Below, one piece after another: positions 28,544 through 37,053 of a stretch of 64,000 nt of DNA. Every line of letters starts with the position of its first letter. Positions within the stretch are counted from its first letter, which is position 1. The stretch is taken from assembly GCF_001942345.1 (NCBI RefSeq), contig NZ_MKKI01000022.1, positions 124,001 to 188,000 on the forward strand. The letters are read 5' to 3'. The position numbers and the translations under genes were made by a program. Source of the DNA: Corynebacterium sp. CNJ-954. GTDB lineage: Bacteria; Actinomycetota; Actinomycetes; Mycobacteriales; Mycobacteriaceae. The notes beneath the pieces are model-generated. The model did no database searches. It was not told the DNA's origin and saw only the letters and a program-made list of their open reading frames with translations.

Positions 28544-28932
28544 TCAACGGCTCTCCGTCGGGGAGCGTGACCGGTCCGGGGCGAGCGCAAGGACCACCAG
28601 CACCAGCCCGATCAGGACGAGGCCGATCCAGCCCAACGGGGCGAGCCGCTCTCCGACGACAAGTACCGCCAGCAGGGCGGCGACGGCCGGTTCGAGCAGT
28701 GTCACCGTGGTCGCTGTGCTCGGGAGAGTCGGGTGAGTCCGTAGCCGAACAACACGTACCCCAGGAACATGGGGACCAGCGAGATGTAGGCCGCCACACC
28801 CAGCGTCGTGGCGGAGTCCAGGAGAGGCGCACCCGTCGCCAGTAGCACGGGTACCAGCAGCGCCCCGCCGACGCCGAAAACCGATCCCATTGCCGCGGCC
28901 CGTCCCGTCCCGGCGAGTACTGGTAGAGATGC
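28544..28932 (-). pseudogene. Distal half of a split EamA/DMT transporter gene
   Basis: In minus-strand frame, AGTGRAAAMGSVFGVGGALLV and YISLVPMFLGYVLFGYGLTRLS, then TTVTLLEPAVAALLAVLVVGE and IGLVLIGLVLVVLAL are the last helices of a DMT transporter. The proximal half lies at 34856-35404, on the far side of the island. Within this fragment a further one-base loss in a run of G near 28722-28724 breaks the frame between LTRLS and PSTATTV. Both halves add up to about 310 residues, the normal family length. Confidence 0.82.
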
Positions 28933-28948
28933 ATATCAGGAAGTCGAC
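28927..28948. repeat. Left att-like repeat of the island
   Basis: It contains AGATG, TATCAGG and AGTCGAC in order, matching 34836-34860 with small spacing differences. It lies at the junction with the distal transporter half. Confidence 0.5.
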
Positions 28949-29242
28949 AATCATCGGGGGTGACGGGTGTTGTTACGATCTTCGGCTTCACGTGGATACG
29001 GGAGCGTGTGCATCACGAGGCCGGGGACGAGATGAGGGGCATGGAGGAGCTCAGGCTACTGGGGTGGGGCCTTGGACTGAAATGTGACACTGTAGAGCGG
29101 TGAGACCACAGGGCACTCTGCTCTCACGGCTCTCGGTTCGGGCTTTGGCGACGTGCGCAGAGAGAGTATTCCGACATGACAGATACTGACGGTCTTGGAG
29201 CACCAGAACAATCTCGATAAAACGCGGACAACATGGGACCAG
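28949..29242. other. Island left margin without supported genes
   Basis: No gene is recognised. A GTGAGA...TCTCAC dyad with a 16-base loop near 29100-29128 lies downstream of the protease gene (minus strand) and may be its terminator. Confidence 0.3.
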
Positions 29243-29977
29243 CTACGCTACCCCTGTTATCGAGCGTATCCAGCTGATTCTACTTTCAAGGGAACTATGC
29301 CACATTTTCTTTCCTTGTCCGGAAAGGCATGATGGATTGAATCCGCCTGCTGAGTGTACAGCGTATATAGTGGAACCTTTAAAAACGGGCGCGCCGGAAT
29401 CTCCGCTGCATGACCTCGAAGCTGTCTCAGATGTTGACTCGATCATATCTTTATACTCGACATCACCGATTTTCTTACGGTCCAGCGTAGACTGGACCCG
29501 CACGGGAGCGGTAGACAGAAAGCCGTTCGCGATCCCATAACCAGACAAGGTTGCCGACTCGCCGTTCTTTAAAGCTCTCTCTGGAAGCTCAAATGGAGCC
29601 GCGTCGGACTCTATATCTACCTTCAGCAAGGCTACGTCTTCTTCAGGTGATTTGGAGTAGACTTCCAATATATTCGCTTCACTGAGGTCTCTGGACTTGA
29701 GATACCCACCCGTCTTTAGCTCAGAATTTACGCAATGTAGTGCGGTTACCCAGAATCTCTCTCCGATATATGAGGCAGTACACGTGGGGATATGAGATGA
29801 GGAGTGATTGGAGTCAGGCTCCCAAATCTGGGCTATCCTCGAGTCGCTTACCGGCACCGTGCTGGTCGCTTTAGGATGGATGTAGGGTTGGCCAGCTACG
29901 GTTTCCGCGAACGATAGCGGGTAAAATGGGAAAATACTTACAGCCAAGAAAGCTAGCATCATCTTCTTAATTCTCAT
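29243..29977 (-). CDS. Secreted S1-family serine protease
   Basis: The 244-residue protein has a signal peptide (MRIKKMMLAFLAVSIFPFYP, cleavage probably near residue 24). The chymotrypsin-type triad is His in VTALHCV, Asp in EEDVALLKV and Ser in CSGDSGAPV. The residue at the trypsin Asp189 position appears to be Arg (SRSCSGDS), so specificity for Lys/Arg is not expected. Codon use is AT-rich, unlike the chromosome, consistent with transfer on the island. It is the last of three cargo genes on the minus strand. Processing of the nearby secreted precursor is a possible role (inference). Confidence 0.85.
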   Translation of the reverse strand: MRIKKMMLAFLAVSIFPFYPLSFAETVAGQPYIHPKATSTVPVSDSRIAQIWEPDSNHSSSHIPTCTASYIGERFWVTALHCVNSELKTGGYLKSRDLSEANILEVYSKSPEEDVALLKVDIESDAAPFELPERALKNGESATLSGYGIANGFLSTAPVRVQSTLDRKKIGDVEYKDMIESTSETASRSCSGDSGAPVFKGSTIYAVHSAGGFNPSCLSGQGKKMWHSSLESRISWIRSITGVA

Positions 29978-30035
29978 TGTTAGCTCGCCTCGCTCACAGT
30001 AATCCGGTTAGAGGATTAAGTCTACGTTATATTCA

Positions 30036-30302
30036 CTAATTATCACAGGAAGGATGATCCCATGCCGGGTCTTCTTCTAGCTTTTCGTTAATGTCGTCCA
30101 GTTCGTGCATGTCATCTCGGCTTCTGATGAAACCGACGACAACCAAGATTAGAGCCACAAGCCCAAAACTATGGACGAATATCTTCTGATCTTCTCCAAC
30201 AGTAACGAGAAGTGCTAGGTATAAGACAACGAGAACTGCTGTAATCGATATCTGTCGTACTGCTGCTCTGCGGTCCACTGCAAGCCCTCTTCTCGTTCCC
30301 AT
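30036..30302 (-). CDS. Small two-helix membrane protein, island cargo
   Basis: The 88-residue hypothetical protein has a basic N-terminus, two hydrophobic segments (about 18-35 and 43-60) and an acidic C-terminal tail (DDMHELDDINEKLEEDP). No family is recognised. It lies between the protease gene and the Cys/Gly-rich precursor gene, 17 bases after the latter. Its size and topology would suit an immunity protein, but this is a guess from context. Confidence 0.6.
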   Translation of the reverse strand: MGTRRGLAVDRRAAVRQISITAVLVVLYLALLVTVGEDQKIFVHSFGLVALILVVVGFIRSRDDMHELDDINEKLEEDPAWDHPSCDN

Positions 30303-30319
30303 CGGCGTTCCGTTCTAGT

Positions 30320-30907
30320 TTACTTTGAGCAGTTGAATGCCGCGTTGGCAATTCCTCCTGTGATCCCTGCGAGTGCTCCCGGCCCGCAACCTACTCCACC
30401 GAAGAAAGCGCCCGTTATGCAGCCTGCGGCGGCTCCACCGTTGACGGCATCCGTGTAGCAACGCCACTGAGGTTTCTGGAGACTCGGCTCGTCACTGGTG
30501 AACTGCATGATAGCCTCGTTGGCAGAGACTATCGAGTAGTGAACGTCGACTGTCTCCCCGGTTTCCAGCGTCACCGACTCAACGAGTTTCTCGACTGTCT
30601 GCCCGTCAGCGTCTACGATCTCGGTGTGTGAACCGACTTCGCGGAACTCAACACCGGAGACTCCGATTTGGACATCGCCGTTGTTTTGCGGTTTGACGGC
30701 CCAGGCACCCTGCCCCTGATCTGAATCCTTTGCGACCTGTACCGCATCTTCTTCAGCCTCGGGGGTGAGGTACGATCCCTCCAGTTGATCCTTGGATATC
30801 TGCCCGGCAGATTGGTTGTTTACCGGGGACCCCTGCGCTAGAGCGGGGGATGTCGTCAGAAGCGCGCCGCCAATCGCGACTGCGAAGATTGATTTCCGAA
30901 GGTGCAT
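30320..30907 (-). CDS. Secreted precursor with Cys/Gly-rich hydrophobic C-terminus (bacteriocin-like)
   Basis: The 195-residue protein starts at the ATG at 30907, which has GGAGGAG six bases upstream; the frame is also open to 30925. A signal peptide ends near PALA-Q. A hydrophilic, acidic middle part (about 27-140) follows. The last 46 residues, after QKPQWR, hold four Cys (about 150, 163, 174 and 193) and many Gly/Ala: GGAAAGCITGAFFGGVGCGP. This layout (export signal, soluble propart, compact Cys/Gly-rich hydrophobic C-terminus) resembles precursors of halocin C8-like bacteriocins. I cannot confirm homology by sequence reading. Confidence 0.65.
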   Translation of the reverse strand: MHLRKSIFAVAIGGALLTTSPALAQGSPVNNQSAGQISKDQLEGSYLTPEAEEDAVQVAKDSDQGQGAWAVKPQNNGDVQIGVSGVEFREVGSHTEIVDADGQTVEKLVESVTLETGETVDVHYSIVSANEAIMQFTSDEPSLQKPQWRCYTDAVNGGAAAGCITGAFFGGVGCGPGALAGITGGIANAAFNCSK

Positions 30908-30925
30908 AAAAGTCTCCTCCTGCAA

Positions 30926-31294
30926 GAGCGAAGTTTAGCACTCGATCATCTTGAATCTAGTGCCATGTCATCAGTGGGATTACTGACACAGTGCTCATAG
31001 GATCACATCCTGTGGTCCTCGCGACAGGGGCAAACTTCGATTACCCCCGGGCTGGGGTGGCCAAGCAGATACCCTCCCCAGGGTACCCGAGTGTCATGCT
31101 AAACCCTTGGTGATCAGCAAAATTGACAGGATTGGGATACCGCTCCGATCCGCCGGATAAGCTCAAGGTCTACGCAGCGTAGCACATACGGAAGCTCTTC
31201 ATTTTTTGCAGCTCGCGGTTCATTTTGATAGCTACTTCTGTGTTTGTAGAGTGAAGGTGGCAGATGGGAAATATTTTCAAGAAAAGGTGATCTG
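30926..31294. other. Intergenic stretch between precursor gene and zinc-ribbon gene
   Basis: No gene is supported. It probably contains the promoter of the cargo genes (minus strand, near 30935-31000). GGGGTGG and CCCCAGGGTACC elements are present near 31050-31090 but form no convincing terminator. Confidence 0.35.
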
Positions 31295-33256
31295 TTATTC
31301 TTCCGGCAGTCGCAAAGTGGGGTAGGATGTCCAGTCGCCCCCGGCGATCCGCCACCATGCATTGGCGGAAGTGGTGCTGATTCCCAGTAGGTCCGAAAGG
31401 ACACGCGGGTGCATTTGTCTGGCCAGATCCATCAGCGCAAACGATCGAGCAGGTATGTTCTGAAATCCTTCTCGGCGAAGTCTCTTGCTTAACGCACTGG
31501 TACTCAGTGGGCTACCCGGAATGCGACCTGGGAAGAGCCAACTCGTGCAACGCTTAGCACTATCGTCTGCAAGTTCAGCGAGTGTCGTTCCGAGCCGGTC
31601 GGGTACTTCAATCGGGTCGCTTCCTATGGTGAGGGTGACCATGTCCGACTGGACATTGACTTGGGACGTACGAAGAGAAACGACGCGTGTGAGCTGCATT
31701 CCATAGAGTAGGACAAGAAGACCACCCGCGCGGGAGCGCACGTCCATGGGGGTGTCGGAAAGAAACTTCTTAGCCATCATCCATCTGTGATTGGCCTCAC
31801 CGTGTGTTCCTTCAAGCTGGTGATTGCGATTCCCTACACGCAGCTTGGTGAGCCGTTCTTGACGTAGCCATCGCGTAAAACGGGCTAGAGCATCACGCTG
31901 GGACGATGAGCCACTGAGGTACGCTTCAAGCTTACTCTGTGGGAAAGACATCGTCGTGTCCCCGTGGGAACGAATCTCATACAATAATGCACGACATTCT
32001 TTTAGTATTGATCGGTATCGATTGTAACGCGATCTATAACTGCCGACTCTGTTGTTGGGCGGTGGGTTATTATCTGCGGTTGAGAGTAGGCTCCAGCGAG
32101 CGTATCGCTTAAGAATAAGACGGTCTTGGGGGTCGTCAATGTTCTTAAACCAGTCTTTTAACCAAAAGTCAAATCGGGCCTTTTGGACATCGAGTTCTGG
32201 GATCGTCCCAGAATGGGATAATAACGAGAGTAGAAAAACTACGGGGTTGTCAGCGTTAGCTCGTTGGATGATCGCATCAGGCTCGAGCGGCAGGGTTCGA
32301 TCTGCTATCTCTCGGAGAATACTTGCGCATTTTCCTCTCTGGAGCCATATCTCGAGGGAGGCTGCTTTCTGATGGTGAGTAAGTAGGTAGTCAAATAGGG
32401 GCTGTAGATTCTGTGGTACTTCTTCATCGCTTCCGGAGAGAAACTCTTTCAAGATACTGGGGCGGCGACATGAGCTGCAGAAGTGGCTCTTTCGACTCTG
32501 GGTAATTGTCCCGCATCCCGGGCAGGCCATGCGCACTGGTTCGCCGGCACAGTTAGCACAGATCGCTTCGCCGTTCACAAACGAGGTGAGGAAAACCTCT
32601 CGCTGGCATCGTGGACAAGGGCGAGGGCGTCGCATGCTAGAGTAACAGCGCGAACATACGCATGTTCCGTCAATGTATACTGCTGGACGGCCCACTCTTT
32701 GGCAGTGCCCACATTGCTTTTCTGGTGCGGCATAGCAGTCGCGGCAGATGATGCGTGGTCGCCGCTGGATGACTGGTCCTTCTTGTCCACACTCTGAGCA
32801 TTTATCGTACGAGCGCGGATCTCGGTGCCAGCAGTTGCGACAATAGTGTTCCTTGCCGACTGACGTGTATACCCGTTTAATGCGACCGCAGACAGCGCAG
32901 TTCGCGGCATTGCTTTTCGCGGCGCAGCTCGGACAGTGTCTCCCCCCTCCCGGTGCCTTATTTGGCATGTAAACTGCCCTGCCACAACCTTCGCATGTCG
33001 GAAGGACGACCCTAGTCGCTCCCGCTGCTGAGAGCGCGTGTGCGAGCTGTTGGATCGTTCTCGGAACATCCTTGTGCTCTCCGGAGAGGATCCCGGGAAG
33101 CTTTCTAAGTTTGATGACCAGTAGGCGACGCGTCGTGGTTCCGGGGGCAACGGTCATGACGATGTCTTCAAGTTGACGATCTGATAGCTCAGGGGTGAGT
33201 TCTCGTACCAAAAAAATAACTTCGTGGAGGTGTAGGTGGTCTTGGTTGTCGGTCAT
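31295..33256 (-). CDS. Zinc-ribbon array protein with degenerate tyrosine-recombinase domain
   Basis: The 653-residue protein has an N-terminal helical region (1-85). Twelve CxxC pairs lie between about 88 and 263 (for example C88/C91, C108/C111, C245/C248 and C260/C263), enough for six zinc ribbons. A helical linker follows. From about 440 to 650 the layout resembles a tyrosine recombinase: core-binding-like FPQSKLEAYL, then LLYGMQLTRVVSLR where the usual GLRxSE Arg is Gln. There is no HxxR, and AWWRIAG stands where the Tyr is expected. It is probably a DNA-binding, catalytically inactive partner of the island integrase. It follows the HTH gene after six bases. Confidence 0.7.
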   Translation of the reverse strand: MTDNQDHLHLHEVIFLVRELTPELSDRQLEDIVMTVAPGTTTRRLLVIKLRKLPGILSGEHKDVPRTIQQLAHALSAAGATRVVLPTCEGCGRAVYMPNKAPGGGRHCPSCAAKSNAANCAVCGRIKRVYTSVGKEHYCRNCWHRDPRSYDKCSECGQEGPVIQRRPRIICRDCYAAPEKQCGHCQRVGRPAVYIDGTCVCSRCYSSMRRPRPCPRCQREVFLTSFVNGEAICANCAGEPVRMACPGCGTITQSRKSHFCSSCRRPSILKEFLSGSDEEVPQNLQPLFDYLLTHHQKAASLEIWLQRGKCASILREIADRTLPLEPDAIIQRANADNPVVFLLSLLSHSGTIPELDVQKARFDFWLKDWFKNIDDPQDRLILKRYARWSLLSTADNNPPPNNRVGSYRSRYNRYRSILKECRALLYEIRSHGDTTMSFPQSKLEAYLSGSSSQRDALARFTRWLRQERLTKLRVGNRNHQLEGTHGEANHRWMMAKKFLSDTPMDVRSRAGGLLVLLYGMQLTRVVSLRTSQVNVQSDMVTLTIGSDPIEVPDRLGTTLAELADDSAKRCTSWLFPGRIPGSPLSTSALSKRLRREGFQNIPARSFALMDLARQMHPRVLSDLLGISTTSANAWWRIAGGDWTSYPTLRLPEE

Positions 33257-33262
33257 TGAGCT

Positions 33263-33601
33263 CTATTTCTCTCGTGGCCGTCGGATTGCGGCCCGCACAG
33301 GGCGTAGGTCACCAATGGAGCCACGGGTTTTCTCACCCCCTACCGCTTCTTTCTTTTCAGGCGATTCGTGACGGGTGATCGTGATCAAGTCTGATAGCGA
33401 GCATTCGAGGGCATCGCACAGTGCAGCGAGCACATCTAGTCGAACACGTTGCGGAGGTTGGGTAACCAGCCGATAGACTTGTTCTCGTGACAGCTCAATC
33501 CCTCGATCTTCGAGAAGGGGTTTGAGTTTTGAGGTTTGGAATATTCCTTGCGCAGCCATCAGGGGCCGTAGATTCCAGGATGTTGAGATATCAACGATCA
33601 T
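33263..33601 (-). CDS. Small XRE/Cro-type helix-turn-helix protein
   Basis: The 112-residue protein has a Cro/C1-like HTH at about 25-75 (KLKPLLEDRGIELSREQVYRLV, then LDVLAALCDALECSLSDLI) and a basic tail. Its start overlaps the integrase stop by 11 bases, and the zinc-ribbon protein follows after six bases, so the three are one operon. It could act as an excision/integration factor or repressor of the module. Confidence 0.75.
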   Translation of the reverse strand: MIVDISTSWNLRPLMAAQGIFQTSKLKPLLEDRGIELSREQVYRLVTQPPQRVRLDVLAALCDALECSLSDLITITRHESPEKKEAVGGEKTRGSIGDLRPVRAAIRRPREK

Positions 33602-34706
33602 GTTCTTCTCCTTCGATCAATGATTTGAGAGCTTTGGCTAGCACTCGGTTTTTGTAGTCTGAGCTCACTGATGCATATATTGAAGTGGTTGACGCATGCA
33701 CATGTCCCACCTGTTCCTGTATAAACCTTTCAGCGTACCCGAACTCTAAAAGATGAGTGACGTATGAATGGCGAAGACTGTGAAGTGTAAGGTTGCTGGG
33801 GAGCGAGGCTTCATCGCGGATCTCGGAGAATCGACGGTCGAGATAGCCTGCGGATAGTCTCGTATTGCGTTCGGTTACCCATAGTGCTTCCAGGCTTCCT
33901 GGTGCGAAACGCTCACGGGCCTGTTCGACCCACTGTTGCATCCCCGGTATCCACCAGTCGAACTCGGGTACAAGCATTACGGTACGTCGACGGGGAGCGC
34001 CGCCGCCGGCTGCTTTCGCCCATCTTACGTACAATGCGCCGAAACGTCCCCACTGCTTCAGTTGGGGGTTGTGGTGAAGGTCAGCGACATCTAGCATGAT
34101 TGCTTCGGTTCTCCGCAGGCCAAAGGCGTAGACGGTCTTGAGGAGCTGCGCGTCTCGTAGAGCCCCGAGCGCACCCTTTTTTCCCGAGTTTATGAGCGTG
34201 TCGACACGTTCATCGGCCGTGTCGAAAAGGCATTGAACTTCTTCGTAGGTGAGTGGACGCCTGGTAGCGCGCCCTTCAAATTCGTACTTGTGGGAGACAG
34301 TGTTCCAGGGAAGACATACTTGGGCAGGTACTTGGCTGAACTCGCTTTCGCAGATATCCATCCAGTCATACAGGGGGTCGGTGAGATACTCGCAGAACAT
34401 GTGGAGCGCGTTGTGGTATTGGCGCACTGTGGATAGTGCTCGTGCGTTTGCGACGATTTCGCTGGTGAACTCGTCGACGTCTGCGACTGTCCACTGCCAC
34501 GGCACTTTGTCGGTGTAGTCATGGAACCGGCGCACGACCGAGAGTCGCCGACGAATGGTGACAGCGCGAAGCCCGCGAGAGTCCTGCTGCTTCTTCCATC
34601 CTTCAAGCATGGCCTCGAAGACGTGATGCTCGGGGTTCGCCAAGGCGACATTCGCTGCCGACGTCGCCAATCGCAGCGGGGGCGGGGCACCTCCAAAATC
34701 TTTCAT
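33591..34706 (-). CDS. Tyrosine recombinase/integrase of the island
   Basis: The protein has about 371 residues. The N-terminal core-binding domain is around SRGLRAVTIRRRLSVVRRFHDY. The catalytic domain has Arg in YAFGLRRTEAIML, Lys in RWAKAAGGG, HxxR in LHSLRHSYVTHLL, a second His in VGHVHASTTS and the nucleophile Tyr in SIYASV. All catalytic residues are present, so it should be active. The ATG at 34706 is preferred over the TTG codons at 34718 and 34715. It is the first gene of the recombination operon and lies about 130 bases from the island end. Confidence 0.88.
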   Translation of the reverse strand: MKDFGGAPPPLRLATSAANVALANPEHHVFEAMLEGWKKQQDSRGLRAVTIRRRLSVVRRFHDYTDKVPWQWTVADVDEFTSEIVANARALSTVRQYHNALHMFCEYLTDPLYDWMDICESEFSQVPAQVCLPWNTVSHKYEFEGRATRRPLTYEEVQCLFDTADERVDTLINSGKKGALGALRDAQLLKTVYAFGLRRTEAIMLDVADLHHNPQLKQWGRFGALYVRWAKAAGGGAPRRRTVMLVPEFDWWIPGMQQWVEQARERFAPGSLEALWVTERNTRLSAGYLDRRFSEIRDEASLPSNLTLHSLRHSYVTHLLEFGYAERFIQEQVGHVHASTTSIYASVSSDYKNRVLAKALKSLIEGEEHDR

Positions 34707-34747
34707 TAGATGCAACAACGTACGGACTACTGCATCGTTCTGTCAAG

Positions 34748-34780
34748 TACCCCCTGTCTTTGCTGGTATCGGCAGGGGTA
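34748..34780. promoter_or_regulatory. Hairpin upstream of the integrase gene
   Basis: TACCCCCTG and CAGGGGTA pair with one bulged C around a 16-base centre, about 40 bases upstream of the integrase start. It could be an operator, an accessory recombination site or a terminator stopping transcription entering from the transporter gene. Confidence 0.35.
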
Positions 34781-34835
34781 GGCTGGCGTTGCCTGAATCG
34801 TGGTCGCCGGTTTGTGGTGCCTAGCGTTCAGCGAT

Positions 34836-34860
34836 AGATGTATCAGGTGCAACAGTCGAC
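34836..34860. repeat. Right att-like repeat of the island
   Basis: It carries AGATG, TATCAGG and AGTCGAC in the same order and orientation as 28927-28948. It abuts the proximal transporter half (codons for MKRR). Confidence 0.5.
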
Positions 34861-35404
34861 GTTTCATCAGCCGGAAGGCCACCCAGGCGTACAGCGCATA
34901 GGACACCCCGGCCAGCAGGCCGAGCGCGATGCCGGCGAGGGTTGCTGAATTGTCGGCGGTCGTGTCGTCTCCGCCGGAGGCCGCACTGATCAGCACCGCG
35001 CCGGTGATCCCGAGCCCGGCTGCGCTGCTCCACCAGGGGCCCAACGAGGTCCCTCCGGTCATTTTCTCGATGACCCCGGCGGCCAGCGGCGCTGACGCCA
35101 GGGAGATGACCGTGCCCACTGCGACCCCGGCCAGGTGCATCGAACTGTAGAACGCCAGAGGATAGGTGAACACGGCGACGCCGCCCAGCAGGACCATGCC
35201 ACGCTGCTCCCGGAGCAGTGCACGGGTGCGCCACAGGTCGGGAGCGGCGATCAGCGCCTGCAACAGGCCGCCGACCCCGAGGGACACGGCCCCGATCGCC
35301 AACGGGCCGACGTTCTCGGCCAGACTGGCGGCGGTGCCCGTGGTCCCCCAGAGCACGGCGGTGACGGTAACGGCCAGGAGAGCGGGAATGCGGGAGGCCG
35401 TCAT
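34856..35404 (-). pseudogene. Proximal half of a split EamA/DMT transporter gene
   Basis: The first 183 codons encode MTASRIPALLAVTVTAVLWG and five to six further helices up to YALYAWVAFRLMKRR. The frame then runs into island sequence and stops at 34727. The remaining helices are at 28544-28932. The start ATG overlaps the tetR stop by four bases, so regulator and exporter formed an operon. Loss of the distal half should inactivate the carrier unless the island excises. Confidence 0.85.
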
Positions 35405-36003
35405 GCGGCGCCGGGGAAGTCGGACGTGGCCCGCCGGACAATCTCCTCGGCAAGGTCACGCGCGCGACGCAGATGCTCCGTCGTGCCGTCCAGCCCTGAG
35501 CGTGTCATGGCGCCCTCCAACAGGAAGGAGAGGTGCCCGGCAGTGACGCAGACCGCGTCGACAGTCAGGGGGCTGGGTTCCAGGGCCGTACGCAGGAGAT
35601 CCTCGACCTCTTGCTTGTGCCTGCTGACCTGGACACGCGGTGGCGAGCCGGCCGGGAACTCGGCGGCGCTGTTGAGGAGGCCACAGCCGCGGAAGCGCTG
35701 ACCGTCGGCCTCGGCGTGGTCGGCGTAGGCGTCGAACACGGCGAGGACCCGGTCCGCCGGTGTGGGGCCCGCGTCCCGGAGACGGCCGTGGTAGAGGTCG
35801 AGCCACTGGTGGTGCCGTTGTTCGATGAAGGCGGCGATGAGATCGTCCTTCGACGAGAAATTGTTGTACAGGCTCTTACGGGCGACGCCGGCATGGTCGA
35901 CGACGGTGTCGATGCCCGTAGCGGCGATCCCCCGCTCGTAGAACAGTTCTGTGGCTGCGGCGAGAATGCGCTCACGGGCAGGGCGGCGTCGGGTCTCCGG
36001 CAC
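35401..36003 (-). CDS. TetR-family regulator of the split transporter
   Basis: This 200-residue repressor has an N-terminal HTH (RERILAAATELFYERGIAATGIDTVVDHAGVARKSLYNNF). The C-terminal ligand domain contains FRGCGLLNSAAEFP, common in TetR regulators of the YxaF/LmrA-type subgroup. The GTG at 36003 has AGGAG six bases upstream; the longer frame to 36087 lacks one and covers the operator. The ligand is unknown. It probably represses itself and the downstream DMT transporter. Confidence 0.88.
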   Translation of the reverse strand: MPETRRRPARERILAAATELFYERGIAATGIDTVVDHAGVARKSLYNNFSSKDDLIAAFIEQRHHQWLDLYHGRLRDAGPTPADRVLAVFDAYADHAEADGQRFRGCGLLNSAAEFPAGSPPRVQVSRHKQEVEDLLRTALEPSPLTVDAVCVTAGHLSFLLEGAMTRSGLDGTTEHLRRARDLAEEIVRRATSDFPGAA

Positions 36004-36024
36004 GATGATCTCCTCGGTCGAGTT

Positions 36025-36050
36025 AAGTAGCCAGATCAGTCTACCTACTT
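36025..36050. promoter_or_regulatory. Probable TetR operator/promoter
   Basis: AAGTAG-N14-CTACTT, with inner GTAG and CTAC, lies 22 bases upstream of the GTG start. On the minus strand it contains TAGACT as a -10 candidate, so a bound dimer would block transcription of tetR and the transporter. Confidence 0.5.
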
Positions 36051-36085
36051 TTCTTGGACGGCGAGGCAGGCGGTCCATGGACGGC

Positions 36086-36162
36086 AAAAAGCGTGAGTTT
36101 CCGTCCCGTTCTGCCGTGCGCCGGTGTCACCGGGGCGGGGAACTGGGACGGAAACTCACGCT
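36086..36162 (-). terminator. Large intrinsic terminator after glxR
   Basis: An 18-bp perfect stem (36090-36107 with 36145-36162) encloses a 37-base loop. The loop holds a second perfect hairpin, CCGGTG-T-CACCGG. On the minus strand the stem is followed by TTTTT, so it ends the glxR transcript 29 bases after the stop codon. Confidence 0.85.
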
Positions 36163-36190
36163 GGGACGGGAGCCGCCGGGAGGAAGGGGC

Positions 36191-36874
36191 TCAGCGGGCG
36201 CGCTTGGCCAGTCGCTCGGTGTCGGAGATCAGCACCGACTTGCCCTCCAGGCGGATCCAGCCGCGGTGGGCGAACTCGGCCAGGGCCTTGTTGACCGTCT
36301 CCCGCGACGCGCCGACGAGCTGTGCGATCTCCTCCTGGGTCAGGTCGTGGTGGACGCGGAGCGCGCCCCCCTCCTGGACGCCGAACCGGTTCGCCAACTG
36401 CAGCAGTGCCTTGGCCACGCGACCCGGGACATCGGTGAAGATCAGGTCCGCCAACGTGTTGTTCGTACGGCGCAGGCGACGGGCCAGTACCCGGAGCAGC
36501 TGTTCGGAGATCTCCGGATGAGCCGAGATCCAGTCATGCAACATCTGGGAGTCCATCGTGGCGGCGGTCATCTCGGTGACACACACGGCCGCGGAGGTGC
36601 GCGGCCCCGGGTCGAAGATGGACAGCTCGCCGAACATGTCGGACGGTCCCATGATCGTCAGCAGGTTCTCCCGACCGTCCGGCGCATGCCGGGCCAGCTT
36701 CACCTTGCCGCTGATGATGATGTAGAGCCGGTCGCCCGGTTCGCCCTCGTCGAAGATGGTGGTGCCTCGTGGGAACGTCACCGACTCCAACTGCTCGATG
36801 AGTGCGTTGACCGCGGTGGCCTCGACACCCTGGAAAATTCCGGCGCGAGACAGGATCTCAGGTACTTCACCCAT
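36191..36874 (-). CDS. glxR: cAMP-responsive CRP/FNR-family regulator GlxR
   Basis: This global regulator has 227 residues. The cyclic-nucleotide domain contains [20 protein letters not shown] and the phosphate-binding cassette [16 protein letters not shown]. The C-terminal winged HTH is [24 protein letters not shown]. It is nearly collinear with C. glutamicum GlxR. The ATG at 36874 gives the normal length; the frame stays open to 37129 but the extra part is not conserved. It is divergent from nth. A membrane adenylate cyclase gene at 60341-61867 probably supplies its ligand. No TGTGA-N6-TCACA site is seen in its own promoter. Confidence 0.96.
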   Translation of the reverse strand: MGEVPEILSRAGIFQGVEATAVNALIEQLESVTFPRGTTIFDEGEPGDRLYIIISGKVKLARHAPDGRENLLTIMGPSDMFGELSIFDPGPRTSAAVCVTEMTAATMDSQMLHDWISAHPEISEQLLRVLARRLRRTNNTLADLIFTDVPGRVAKALLQLANRFGVQEGGALRVHHDLTQEEIAQLVGASRETVNKALAEFAHRGWIRLEGKSVLISDTERLAKRAR

Positions 36875-37053
36875 TACTCGTCTGACTCCTGGTCTTGGTA
36901 CTGTTTGTCTGCTGTTCGGTGGCAAGCTGGCGGTGCTGGCGATGCTCTGGCCGACGGTGACGGGTTGGTCACACCGGCCCCCGAAAAGGGTCACTCCACA
37001 CAATACAGCGTAGGGGGCGTGTTCTGTGGAACGCGGGTTAGACTGTCTCCACC

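Larger units (their letters stand above)
28927..34860. mobile_element. Integrative island of about 5.9 kb inside a transporter gene
   Basis: The segment interrupts a DMT transporter gene, is clearly richer in A+T than both flanks, and carries an integrase, an HTH protein, a zinc-ribbon recombinase-like protein and three cargo genes, all on the minus strand. Imperfect direct repeats mark both ends (AGATG, TATCAGG and AGTCGAC in the same order). Boundaries are accurate to about 20 bases. It is not a known IS and has no DDE transposase or plasmid/phage structural genes. Confidence 0.8.

Noticed and set aside
31114..31404. Small frame overlapping the 3' end of the zinc-ribbon gene
   Set aside because: It has no start signal and no recognisable product, and it overlaps a supported gene in another frame.
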